Below, one piece after another: positions 1 to 11,265 of a stretch of 64,000 nucleotides of DNA (position 1 is its first letter; each line of letters begins with the position of its first letter). The notes beneath the pieces are model-generated. The model did not search any database. It worked only from the letters and a program-made list of their open reading frames with translations, and had not been told where the DNA came from. The stretch covers positions 35,634,001 through 35,698,000 of the forward strand of contig OX392538.1 of NCBI GenBank assembly GCA_947623455.1, given 5' to 3'. A program made the position numbers and the translations under genes. The stretch comes from Mimachlamys varia (lineage: Eukaryota > Mollusca > Bivalvia > Pectinida > Pectinidae).

Positions 1-59
1 TATGGGACTGCAGCAACAGTTGCTAAACCATCCATTACTTATATTTACATTTTGATAGA

Positions 60-300
60 ATAATGTGCATTAGTTATTTATTTTGACAGTATTTTAACAG
101 AAAATCAAGTGTAGACATCAATGAAATTGATGCCATCATAATGACGATTGCTGACGCCACAAAAGATATTTGTGACACACAATAGATGTTGTTGACATCA
201 CAATAGAGTGTGATGACGTCACAATAGCAGATGATGTTACAGTCTACTACCAACGTTGTCTTTACAATGAATTACGAAGGAAGGAAGCAGAGCAAACGCA
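60..300. repeat. Old dispersed repeat fragment, paralogous to 21590-21745
   Basis: This stretch shares an ordered set of short blocks with 21590-21745: a gacatc-atgaaattgat block, then gatgacgtcacaatag-like blocks, then a tttacaatg-type block. A TGACGTCA palindrome lies at 214-221. The two copies are clearly related but diverged. No terminal repeats or coding are visible, so the class is unknown. Confidence 0.5.
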
Positions 301-855
301 AATATTTATGTTTCAATGATGTTTAAAAATAGACCCCTTAAATGGCATTGAGTTGTTCTAAACACAAGACGAAGATATCAGAGAGAACAGCTTGTCTACG
401 TGCACTGCTCGACTCAACACAAGCCAAAGCCCAGGTACCGCGCTGCCAACTGGTATCAAAATGATTCGGTCCAATATGATACCACGCTGTCGTATTTCGC
501 CCAATGGAACAACATGCTCCCTCTTTTACCATATTACTGCGTTGCCATATCGCTGGGTCCATTGTTTTAAATATACCATTTTCTATTTTATGCAATTATT
601 GGTATTGCTTGGAAAGAACAATTAAGTTATATGTTTTTGTCAAACGTCTGGTAAATAAGAATCGCAGGACGCAATTGATGCGTCTTGTGTACAAGACACC
701 TGTGATAGGAATACCATGGTGTGCCCCTATGGAAAAGATGCTTTTTACTGCATTGTCTTGTTTCAATAACCTTTGTTTATTTATGTCATTACGTACTTCC
801 GGTCAGATAGCGTGTCTTTTACTTTATGTGATACAATCAATAACACATACTTAAC
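301..855. other. No gene supported
   Basis: Three overlapping frames of 77 to 116 codons are open here on both strands. They lack a plausible start context or any recognisable motif, and overlapping open frames on both strands indicate chance rather than a gene. A G+C-richer patch at about 380-560 is the only compositional oddity. I see no repeat family in it. Confidence 0.5.
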
Positions 856-1110
856 AATGACGTAACACACACATGTGCTGCAACTTTTAATTTAGTTAAA
901 GATACAGTATGCCGAAGTATTAGTTAAAACTGCTTCATGCAGCTGTTTCGTCCTCCACTCTTCATTGATGCTAGGGGCCAAAAGGTGGGAATCCAAAATG
1001 TCGAAACAAATAAGGAAGCAAAAGGGTCAGGTGCGTAAAACCTCTTTAATTTATGAATTTAGAAGTAAAATTAAATAAGTTCTGTATAATTTCAATCGTG
1101 TACTATGAAA
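856..1110 (+). repeat. Family 3 dispersed repeat, full-length-like copy
   Basis: The copy begins near tgacgtaacacacac and continues through gatacagtatgccgaa, cagctgtttcgtcctcc, gatgctaggggccaaaagg and gggtcaggtgcgtaaaacc. The same order of blocks recurs at 25972, 35343 and 47920 on the plus strand, and in fragments at 18516 and 37725 on the minus strand. There is no coding potential. No terminal inverted repeats are obvious, so the element class is unknown. Confidence 0.8.
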
Positions 1111-1199
1111 ATGTGTATATTATGTACTCGTTGTACGCCGTTACAGGCATGGTATTAACGCATGCTTAACGTAGATATTTAAATAGTTTATCCTGTATA

Positions 1200-1708
1200 T
1201 GCTAGGAGTAAGAGAGTGAAATGTAAGAGAAAAAGTGGGAGTTGATAAGGAAGGAAAAGGAGAACACAAAAAGAAGTAGAAGAAGAAGAAATATGAAGAG
1301 GTCAGAAAGTCAAAAACAAGAATGTTAGTGAAGGGAGGGAGAATGAAGGGAGTAGAGGAAAAAGGAGAGAGGAGAGAAAGAACAAGAGACACATGTTCAT
1401 GAGAAGGAGAAGAAAATGCAAGGAAGGAACAAAGGAAGAGAAGAGAAAATAGACGAAAAAGAAAAATGAAGAGCAGGACAGAGGCAAAAGTGTTAGAGAA
1501 GAGAAAGATATGTAAGGGAATTAAGGGTGTGCAGAGAGACATAGATGAAGACGAAACTAAAAAAAAAGGGGGGGGGGGGGTAAGGAGAGAGAGCAAATGA
1601 AACAAATGTGTACAAGAAGGGACAGAAATTTGCAGGGAAGGAGGAAATAAGGAAAAGAAGAAGAAAAAAAGAGAGAAAGACAAAAGGACAGGGCAAGAGA
1701 AATTGAAT
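1200..1708. repeat. 500-bp polypurine tract with internal G13 run
   Basis: The plus strand is almost entirely A and G over about 500 bases, in irregular agg/aag/gaga mixtures. An A-run precedes thirteen consecutive G at 1568-1580. The complementary strand is therefore a long polypyrimidine tract. It gives an apparent 219-codon minus-strand frame made of Ser, Phe, Leu and Pro, which is an artefact. Such tracts can form triplex or G-rich secondary structures. Confidence 0.9.
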
Positions 1709-1965
1709 CCATTAAAATGATCTAGATATTCAGGTTTCCTTAAAATATATGAGCTCTGTGTCAGGAACCAACCAATGATGAATGCAGGTCGATAAAACAT
1801 GTTCTATATTTTTTTATTTGTATTATCAACCATTATGTAAATATGTCAGGCTCGCTACTTCTTATCAGTGCTTGGAAGGAAAAAAGAAATCGATAATTTT
1901 CATCAGTTTTCATTGAATTGATACCCCTTCAGCATAATACGTTTCTGATGTGACTTTCATCATAT

Positions 1966-3900
1966 TGGCGGTACTATATACTAGTTTTCAATATCATTTG
2001 GCTGTAAGGTGATCATACCCCAGTCTGTTGCTATACAACCGTTGATCTCTATCACGTATCTTACACTGGTACATATAAAGACGACCCTGCTGTTTGATTA
2101 ACTACCAAGCATTGTTTGTTTTATATTTCCGGGAAGTCTACTTCCCCTCAATCTTAACATTGATTTGACATCTATAATCGGAATCTCATCTCGCAGTGTA
2201 GACTACGATTTGTGTTCTGGTTTGCTTCCCCAATTGGTTTATTGTATTGTATCAATATATCAATAAATGCACAGATCTTGTAGTTGATGATAACCGACAA
2301 CTGGTTCCACTAACTTACCACGCAAAGCATCTTTTGTTCATTTTTATGATTCGACCATTTCATTGGATGATAAAATTAGTTATAAAGCCGACTGATCGTG
2401 GACAACAAACAGAAACGACACAAAGATGTACTATTATTGAATGAGACTTGAATATAATGATAACTGACAACTGTTTCCACTAAGATAACACGCTGAGCGT
2501 CTTTTCTCTTGATTTTATGACTCGACCATTTCATTAGATGGTAAATTTCATGTATCAATAAAGCCGACTGATCGTGGACAACCAAAAGAAACGACACTAT
2601 GGTGTTATATTATTAAGTGAGACTTGAATATGATGATAACCCAAAACTGGTTCCACTAACTTACCACGCCGAACGGGTTTTGTTTGATTTTATGACTCGA
2701 CCCTTTCATTGGATGGTTAATTAGCAAAATAAGGCCGACCTTTCGAGAACAACAAAACAGCAACGACACTATGGTGTATTATTACTGAGTAAAACTTGAA
2801 TATTATGAGGAATTGGGGAATAATTTCCTCACAATTTATCTAAATTCCTCCTCTTTTAAGTCATTGTTCGACGAACATAATAATCCTATCAGCTGTTACC
2901 GCTAAAGTATAGACGGATGAGCACAATAGAAATTCCATGTATGGTCCCAGTTTCAGTCAATTATACGCTTTTACCAGTAATGTTAAAGTCGTTTAATGCA
3001 TATGATTTCTCGTGATCACAAATCTTACAGACTTAATTATTTAGCTTAATACTTATTGTAAGTTTAAGGAATGTAAAGGTTTGCGTGCCAAAAATCGGCT
3101 TCTGCCACTTCCGTGTTGTGTTGTGTATCGGAAATGTATTTTAGGTTTCAATTGATAAGTCAACACTATGATGCTGATACACTGATTATATTGTAATCTA
3201 ACATTAAAGGTATACACCGGAAGTTAAATCAAGAAATTGATCGTCTGCTACTTTAAAATTATGGTCCATTTTACTATGTCATAAGACCATGTACAATATA
3301 TGTTATTACCCACGTAACCCAAAACGCATAAAACTACAGATAATTTTGGGCTGAATTTTACGTATGCACGCACATTTGCATGGTTGATATCAGATTCACG
3401 TTTGTATTGTGCCTCTACCTTTAGTAATGTAATAACAATGAACGAATAAAAAAGCACAGAATACCTAAGCATCAACCAAATATTCATCTGAACTCAAACT
3501 CGATTAAACGAGAGACAAAACGATTTACATGGAGACCCCCGTAAAAGTACAAGAGAATAAGACCAGGTGTTCCGGAAGATAAAGAGTTTTCTGCTTCACA
3601 TCAAGTTCTCAAAATGAGAATCAAGTAATCTCTGTCATTCACAACAAGGGAGAACACCAATGAGCATACTCAAAAAACACCATCTTCATATCATACAAAG
3701 ATACAGAATATTTCTCAATGAGACCAAGAAAGCGACCATAAAACTTTCCCATAGTCTTCATCAACCTGCACCTCTCGAATCCCTGTTCAATACGTTTGTT
3801 CGTCAGCAGTTATCATAAAGCTAAGAAGTAAGCTGCCCGTGTTGATCATAGTTAAAGTGAAGATCGATAATTTTTTTCAATAAATGTTCATGATGTTTAA
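1966..3900 (+). repeat. Composite tandem element, unit A
   Basis: Unit A starts around the block acaaccgttgatctctatca (2040). It continues with three subrepeats of about 170 bp, marked by catttcattggatg-type blocks at 2358, 2527 and 2703. A unique middle section follows (acggatgagcacaatagaa at 2913). It ends with a family 1 module from 3413 that carries an internal deletion after the caatacgtttgttcg block. Units B, C and D (5881, 8966 and 11266) have the same order. There is no coding. The architecture resembles non-autonomous Helentron-type or pearl-type elements of bivalves, which carry internal tandem repeats; that assignment is inference. Confidence 0.85.
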
Positions 3901-3950
3901 CGGGTTTTGGCCACGATTTTGAAAATCTTTAAAAAGTTATGAAACTTGTA

Positions 3951-4698
3951 CAGTTGTGGGATCGCTATATATATATATATATCTATATTCTAACCATTTA
4001 CATTAGCTGATAGTTCTATCTATATATTTCTTAAAATTAATTATAGTCTTTCTGTAGTTTTTGAAACAAACCAAATAGACACATGTAAACTTTTAACACA
4101 TATTAGCAAGTTCTCATTCAAGTAAATATTGCCAGTTTTTATCAAGTTATACACTGCACCTGTACATGGACAATATGTGTAGATGTCTCTGGCCCGGGGC
4201 ACTTACAACACTCGCCTAGGTGTGAAAACATAGGTAAAATGGCGGGGAAGGGAGGGGGTTTTCAAATAACTAATTATAAGAGTCTGTTTGTTTTCATAAC
4301 GGTCGCTCGGTAACGGCTGTCGTAGCGTATCGTCGCACGCAGGACAGGTACAACTCTGACATGCTATTTACCTATTCTGTTACCTGGTAGCTAAACCCGC
4401 ACTTGGCTGTCTCATGGTAACTGTAATACTGTTTACTGTATATTGTTAAATTGACATAATCCAAATAAATATGATGCGAATTTAAATAGTTTTTGGACAG
4501 GAGGGTTTCATATGTTTTTCATTCCGTAATATGTATCGACCAATTGTACCTAGTCGGGCGTGTGTGCGATTCTATCGCACACATAAACGCACGATCTTTA
4601 GATCGCCCAGTTGTGTGCACCATGGGCGAACGATGTGTGCACGATGTATGCACGATGCACGCACGCAGTTTTTGGTGCGTTGTGCGATACCGCAACTG
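3951..4698 (+). mobile_element. 748-bp TA-flanked inverted-repeat DNA element (short copy)
   Basis: The left end reads cagttgtgggatcgc and the right end, reverse-complemented, reads cagttgcggtatcgcacaac, so the two form terminal inverted repeats. TA flanks both ends (3949-3950 and 4699-4700). The subterminal right end is built of repeated cgatgtgtgcacga-like blocks. CAGT ends with a TA target are typical of Tc1/mariner-like elements, but no transposase is present, so this is a non-autonomous copy. A second copy spans 53721-57150 and carries a 2.5-kb insertion at the point corresponding to 4551-4567 here. Confidence 0.8.
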
Positions 4699-4700
4699 TA

Positions 4701-5010
4701 GTACATTTCAATAAATACTGATTAGCCCATCAACGAGCATTCGATTGTGTCCTGTGTCCTGGGATCTAGATATTGACAGTCACAGTTCACCGCTCCCGAC
4801 TGGCGAGAATTTTAATGATTTGACCGGTCACGTGGTACCTGTGACGTCATTGAGGCACAACTGATCGACTCGGGTAAACTGATCAGTTGTACATTTACGA
4901 AGAAAGTTTAGTAGAAAAACGCCTATTAATTTCGACATGTAAGTCGATCTTTTTGTTGTTTAATTCTATTGATTAACGAATAAAATACACTGAGAAAAAT
5001 ATATAGATGT
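4701..5010. other. Unique spacer with a 10-bp inverted repeat
   Basis: This spacer lies between the TA-flanked element and the next family 1 module. It contains acaactgatc at 4857-4866 and its complement gatcagttgt at 4881-4890, a possible hairpin with a 14-base loop. A TGACGTCA palindrome is at 4842-4849. I see no coding. Confidence 0.5.
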
Positions 5011-5014
5011 ATAA

Positions 5015-5880
5015 TTTTGCCTCTACCCTGAGTAATGTAATAACAATGAACGAATAAAAAATCAGAGAATACAAAATCATCATCTGAACTCAAATTCGGT
5101 TAAACGAGAGACAAAACGATTTACATGGAGACCCCGTAAAAGTACAAGATAATAAGACCAGTTGTTCCGGAAGAGAAAGCGTCTTCTGCTTCATCGAAGA
5201 TACCTGCTATGTAAATTTTGTCCCAACGAAGTAAACATCAAGTTCTCAAAATGAGAATTAAGTCATCATTGTCAATCACAACAAGTGATTACACCAATGA
5301 GCATACTAAAAAAATACCATCTTCATATCATACAAAGATACAGAATATTTCTCAATGAGACCAAAGAAAGCGACCATAAAACTTTCCCAAAGTCTTCATC
5401 AACCTGCACCTCTCGAATCCCTGTTTAATACGTTTGTTCGTTTGCAGTTGATATCTATCACGAAAATCTCGATATTCAGTGAAAGCCCTAGAATAACGAA
5501 TCAACTGCGACATGTAAATACAATAGGGTGGCGAAGCAGGGATGTTACTATCAAAAAAGGGAAAGTTCACGATCGGAAAATCGAAATCGTCACGTTTATC
5601 ATGAACCTAAGTAGTAAGCTGCCCGTGTTGGTCAAAGATCATAAAAGATCGATATCGAAAAGGACATTTTTTTTCAAAAAGTTTTTACGATGTTTGAATA
5701 AGTAATTTATACAAATATTTTTCTTGATTGTTTCTTTACACACATCTCTTGACTCATATTAAATATTCCTTAATGCAGCAATCCAACATCGCTTTCAGAA
5801 CGACAGTTGCTCTTTGTAAAATTTTATAAAATAGATTGTTCATTTTGTACAAAATATACATTCTTGTTTTCTAAAATGAC
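5015..5880 (+). repeat. Family 1 module plus tail, intact copy in the array
   Basis: The module runs from the gtaatgtaataacaatgaac block through gagaccccgtaaaag, aagaccagttgttccgg and gagcatactaaaaaaatacc to agggtggcgaagcaggg and gatcggaaaatcgaaatc. Its tail (cttgattg, catcgctttcagaac) runs directly into unit B. This is the least interrupted family 1 copy in the array and a good reference for the others. A 116-codon open frame across it (5355-5705) is not conserved as a protein between copies. Confidence 0.85.
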
Positions 5881-8800
5881 ATAATAGGTGGTCATACAAC
5901 CGTTGATCTCTATCATGTATCTTACACAGGTACGTATAAAAATGATCCTGCTGTTTGATTAACTACAAAGAGTAGTTGTTTTATATTTCTGGGGGGTGTA
6001 CTTCACCTCAATCTTAACATTGGTTTGACATCTATTATCGGAATCTAATCTCGGAGTGTAGACTACGATTTGTGTTCTGGTTTGCTTCCCCAATTTGTTT
6101 ATTGCATTGTATCAATATATCAATAAATGCACAGATCTTGTAGTTGATGACAAACGACAACTGTTTCCACTAAATTTCCACGCAGAGCATCTTTTGTTCA
6201 ATTTCATGACGCAACCATTTCATTGGATGGTGAATTATCAATAAGGGTGACCTTTCGTGGACAACAAAAAGGCAACGACACTATGGTGTATGGTTTATTG
6301 AATGAGACTTGAATTTGATGATAACCAACACCTGGTTTCAATAACTTTTCACGAAGAGCGTCTTTTCTTTGATTTCATGACTTGACCAATTCATTGGATG
6401 GTTAATTATTAATAAGGGCGACCTTTCGTAGACAGCAAAACAGCAACGACACTATGGTGTATTATTACTGAGTGAACCTTGAATATTATGAGGAATTAGG
6501 GAATATTTTTCTCGCAATTTATCTGAATTTCTCCTCTTTTAAGTCATTGTTCGACGAACATAATAATCCTACAAGCTGTTACTGCTTAAGTATAGACGGA
6601 TGAGCACAATAGAAATTCCATATATGGTCACAGTTTCAGTCAATTATACGCTTTTACCAGTAATGTTAAAGTCTTTTAATGCATATAATTTCTCGTGATC
6701 ACCAATCTTACAGACTTAATTATGTAGCTTAATACTTATTGTAAGTTTATGGAAGGTAAAGGTTTGCGTACCAAAAATCGGCTTTCTTACTTACGTGTTG
6801 TGTTGTGTATCGGAAATGTATTTTAAGTTTCAATTGATAAGTCAACAATATGATGCTGATACACACAGTATATTGTAATCTAACATTTGAGGTATAAACC
6901 GGAAGTTAAATCAAGCAGTTGGTCGTCGGCTACTTTAGAATTATGGTCCATTTTACTATGCCATAAGACCGTGTACCATATATGTTATCACCGTCGTAGC
7001 CAAAGATGCATAACACTGCAGTTAGGTTTGTGCTGAATATTGCTTATGCACGCCAACCTGCATGGTTTATATAAAATTCACTTTTGTATTGGGCCTCTAC
7101 CCTGAGTAATGTAATAACAATGAACGAATAAAAAATCAGAGAATACCAAATCATCATCTGAACTCAAATTCGATTAAACGAGAGACAAAACGATTTACAT
7201 GGAGACCCCTTGTAAAAGTACAAGAGAATAAGACTAGGTGTTACGGAAGAGAAAGCGTCTTCTGCTTCATCGACGACACCCGCTATGTAAATTTTGTCCC
7301 AACGAAGTAAACATCAAGTTCTCAAAATGAGAATCAAGTCATCATTTTCAATCACAACAAGCGATTACACCAATGATCATACTAAAAAAATACCATCTTT
7401 ATATCATACAAAGATACAGAATATTTCTCAATGAGACCAAGAAAGCGGCCATAAAACTAGCCCATAGTCTTCATCAACTTGCACCTCTCGAATCCATGTT
7501 CAATACGTTTGTTCGTCTGCAGTTGATATATATCACGAAAATCTCGTTATTCAGTGCAAGCCCTAGAATACATGTAACGAATCAACTGCGACATGTAAAT
7601 ACCATAGGGTGGCAAAGCAGGGATGTTACTATCAAACAAGAGGCCAATGGGCCTTAACGGTCACCTGATATTTGACATGAAAGAGAAATATGGGAATGTT
7701 GAGATGAATATTTATAACAATACATTGTAGCATATCTGGGAGTGGAAAAAAAGAATTTTTGAAATTATGTCAATTTGACCCTTTAAGGACCCACCCCTCA
7801 GGCACCTGGGGTCAGTCAGTGTCAATATGTGCGTACTACTCAAAAGTCATGTCATATTGATAATTTCAACCAAATTTGCATCATTTCTTATGGCAATTAA
7901 ACAAATGATGCAAAAAAATGTTTTTTTTTCTGCCAATATACTATAGTAAACTTAACCCCCTCCACAGGGGGAGATGCAAGACCCCAGAGTCATGAAATTC
8001 ACAATTTTGGTAAAAAACCTTAAAACCAATCCATCTATGAAGAGTATTTGATTCCAGCATATCTGGGAGAAGAGAAGAAGATTTTTGAAATTTTTGTCAA
8101 TTTGACCCTTTTTGGCCCCGCCCTCCAGCCCCTGGGGGTCAACTAGGGCCAACATGTACATACCATCAAAGTGTCATCCCATGCTGATAATTTGATACAA
8201 GTTAGAATGAATTCCAATACAAATCCAACAAATAATAGTCAAAAATGTGATTTCCCTATATACACTATAGTAAAGTTTACCCCCTCCCCAGGGGCAAACA
8301 TGAGTCCCCAGGATCATGAAATTCACAATTTTGGAAAAGCACCTTAAGACCCTTCTATCTATGAAGAGTATTTGATTCTACCATATCTGAGAGTAAAGAA
8401 GTAGATTTTTGAAGTTTTAGTCAATTTTACCGTTTTTGGCCACGCCCCGCATGCCCCTGGGGGGTGGGACCATATAATTCACAATTTTGGTTCACCCTCA
8501 TTCATGGAAGCTTCCTGTAAAATTTCATTAAATTTAGTTCAGCGGTTTTTGAGAAGAAGTTGAAAATGTAAATTGTTTAAGACGCACGACGCACGAGGCA
8601 CGACGGACGACGCACGACGCCGGACAAAAGGAGATTGCAATAGGTCAACTGAGACTTCGTCGCGATCACGATCGGAAAATCGAAATCGTCACGCACTAGT
8701 AAGCTTCCCGTGTTGGTCATAGATCAGTAAAGATCGATATCGAAAAGGATGTTTTTTGCAAAAGTTTTGATGGTGTTTGAATACGTAGCTTATACAGATA

Positions 8801-8965
8801 TTTTCTTGATTGCTTCTTTACACAAATCTCTTGACTCATATTAAATATTCCTTTATGCAGCAATCAAACATCGCTTTCAGAACTACAGTTGCTCTTAATA
8901 CAATTTTATAAAATAGATTGTTCATTTTGTACAAAATATACATTCTTGTTACTCTAAAATGACAT
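5881..8965 (+). repeat. Composite tandem element, unit B (interrupted)
   Basis: The unit starts with gtggtcatacaaccgttg and has two subrepeats of about 170 bp (6216 and 6388). The middle section follows, then a family 1 module from about 7085. The module stops at gatgttactatcaaa (7636) and resumes with cacgatcggaaaatcg at 8667, so 7637-8666 is an inserted element. Without the insertion the spacing to the equivalent marker in the preceding module is about 2.1 kb. The tail joins directly to unit C at about 8966, which shows true tandem arrangement. Confidence 0.85.
7637..8666 (+). mobile_element. 1.03-kb insertion with internal 325-bp subrepeats
   Basis: This sequence is absent from the equivalent site of the sister modules at 5560 and 11180. 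It begins near aagaggccaatgggcctt and ends near caactgagacttcgtcg. It contains about two and a half direct subrepeats of roughly 325 bp, marked by catatctgg at about 7732, 8058 and 8382. Each subrepeat has a tgaccctttttggcc-type block and a cccaggggc-type block. Close to the right end is a short-period array of gcacgac units (8580-8625). Terminal inverted repeats are not evident and a target-site duplication cannot be defined, because about 12 bases of host sequence are missing at the junction. Class unknown. Confidence 0.75.
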
Positions 8966-11265
8966 AATAGGTGGTCATACAACCGTTGATCTCTATCATG
9001 TATCTTACACTGCTATATATAAAAACGATCCTGCTGTTTGAGTAACTACCAAGCGTTGTTGTTTTATATTTCCGGGAGGTCTACTTCCCCTCAATCTTAA
9101 CATTGGTGTGACATCTATGATCGGAATCTAATCTCGCAGTGTAGACTACGATTTGTGTTCTGGTTTGCTTCCCCAATTGGTTTATTGTATTGTACAAATA
9201 TATCAATAAATGCACAGATCTTGTAGTTGATGATAAACGACAACTGGTTCCACTAACTAAACACGCAGAGCATCTTTTGTTCATTTTTATGATTCGACCA
9301 TTTCATTGGATGATAAATTTAGTAATAAGGCCGACCTTCCGTTGACAATAAAAAGAAACAATACTATGATGTTTTATTATTGAATAAGACTTGAATATGA
9401 TGATAACCGACGCCTGGTTCCATTAACTTTTTTTTTATTGAGCGTTTTTCTTTTATTTCATGACTAGACCATTTCATTGGATGGTAAATTATCAAAAGGG
9501 CGACCTTTCGTGGACAACAAAAAAGCAATGTCACTATGGTGGGTGGTTTATTGAGTGAGACTTGAATTTGATGATAACCGACAACTGGTTGCACTAACTT
9601 ATCACGAAGAGCGTTTTTCTTTGATTTCATGACTCGACCATTTCATTGGATGGTAAATCATCAAAAGGGCGACCTTTCGTGGACAACAAAAAAGCAATGT
9701 CACTATGGTGGGTGGTTTATTGAGTGAGACTTGAATTTGATGATAACCGACAACTGGTTGCACTAACTTATCACGAAGAGCGTTTTTCTTTGATTTCATG
9801 ACTCGACCATTTCATTGGATGGTAAATCATCAAAAAGGGCGACCTTTCGTGGACAACAAAAAAGCAACGACACTATCATGGTGTACGGTTAATTGAGTGA
9901 GACTTGAATTTGATGATAAACGACACCTGGTTTCACTTACTTTTCAAGAAGAGCGTGTTTCTTTGATTTCATGACTTGACCAATTCATTGGATGGTTAAT
10001 TAACAATAAGGCCGACCTTTCGTAGACAACAAAAAGTAACGACACTATGGTGTATTATTACTGAGTTAGCCTTGAATGTTATGAGGAATAAGGGATGAAT
10101 TTTCTCACAATTTATCTGGAAATCTCATTGTTCGACGAACATAGTAATCCTACAATCTGTTACTGCTAAAGTATAGACGGATGAGCACAATAGAAATTCT
10201 ATATTTGGTCATAGTTCCAATAAATTATACACTTATATCAGTAATTCTTAAGTCATTAATACATATAACTTCTCGTGATCACCAATCTTGTAGACTTAAT
10301 TATGTTGCTTAATACTAAGTGTAAGTTTAAGGAAGTAAAAGTTTGCTTGCCAAAAATCGGCTTCTCTAACTTACGTGTTGTGTTGTGTATCGGGAATGTA
10401 TTTTAGGATTCAATTGATAAGTCAACACTATGATACGACACACAAAGTATATTGTAATCTAACATTAGAGGTATACTGCACCGGAAGTTAAATCAAGGGG
10501 TTGGCCGTCGGCTAATGTAGATTTATGGTTCATTCTACTATGCCATAAGACAATGTACAATATATGTTATTACCCACGTAACCAAAACGCATAAAACTGC
10601 AGTTAATTTTAAGCTGAATATTACTTATGCACGTGCATTTGCATGGTTGATATCAAATTCACGTTTGTATTGTGCCTCTACCTTTAGTAATGTAATAACA
10701 ATGAACGAATAAAAAATCACAGAATACCTAAGCGTCAACCAAATCATCATCTGAACTCGAATTCGATTAAACGGGAGACAAAACGATTTACACGGAGATC
10801 CCGTAAAAGTCCCAGAGAATAAGACCAGGTGATCCGGAAGATTAAGAGTTTTCTGCTTTACATCAAATTCTCAAAATGAGAATCAAGTAATCTTTGTCAA
10901 TCATAACAAGGGAGAACACCAATGAGCATACTCGAAAAACGTCCATCTTCATATCACACAAAGATGCAGAATATTTTTCAATGAGACCAAAATGGCGACC
11001 TTAAAACTTGGCCATTATCTTCATCATCCTCCACCTCTCGAATCCCTGTTCAATACGTTGGTTCGCCGGCTGTTGACATCTATCACGAAAATCTCAATAT
11101 TCAGTGCAAGCCCTAGATTAACGAATCAACTGCGACATGTAAATACCATAGGGTGGCGAGGCAGGGATGTTACTATCAAAAATGGAGAGTTCACGATCGG
11201 AAAATCGAAATCGTCACGTTTATCATGAAGCTAAGTAGTAACATGCCCGTGTTAGTCATAGATCG
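8966..11265 (+). repeat. Composite tandem element, unit C (five subrepeats)
   Basis: The order is the same as in units A and B, but with five subrepeats of about 170 bp (markers at 9298, 9470, 9640, 9808 and 9983). The middle section is at about 10080-10650 and a complete family 1 module follows to about 11265. The variable subrepeat number (three, two, five and two in A to D) shows that this block expands and contracts independently of the rest of the unit. Confidence 0.85.
9498..9835 (+). repeat. Two adjacent near-identical 169-bp subrepeats
   Basis: The stretches starting gggcgacctttcgtgg at 9498 and at 9667 are identical by eye over 169 bases, apart from one extra A at the end of the second. 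Neighbouring subrepeats in the same block are visibly more diverged. This marks a very recent local duplication, or gene conversion. Confidence 0.9.

Noticed and set aside
1141..1800. 219-codon open frame on the minus strand, the longest in the window
   Set aside because: It is the translation of a polypyrimidine strand (Ser, Phe, Leu, Pro runs). Several frames are open at once and there is no motif.
5355..5705. 116-codon frame in a family 1 module
   Set aside because: The corresponding frames at 7373 and 10992 are shortened and shifted, and the strand is opposite to the conserved 15-codon block.
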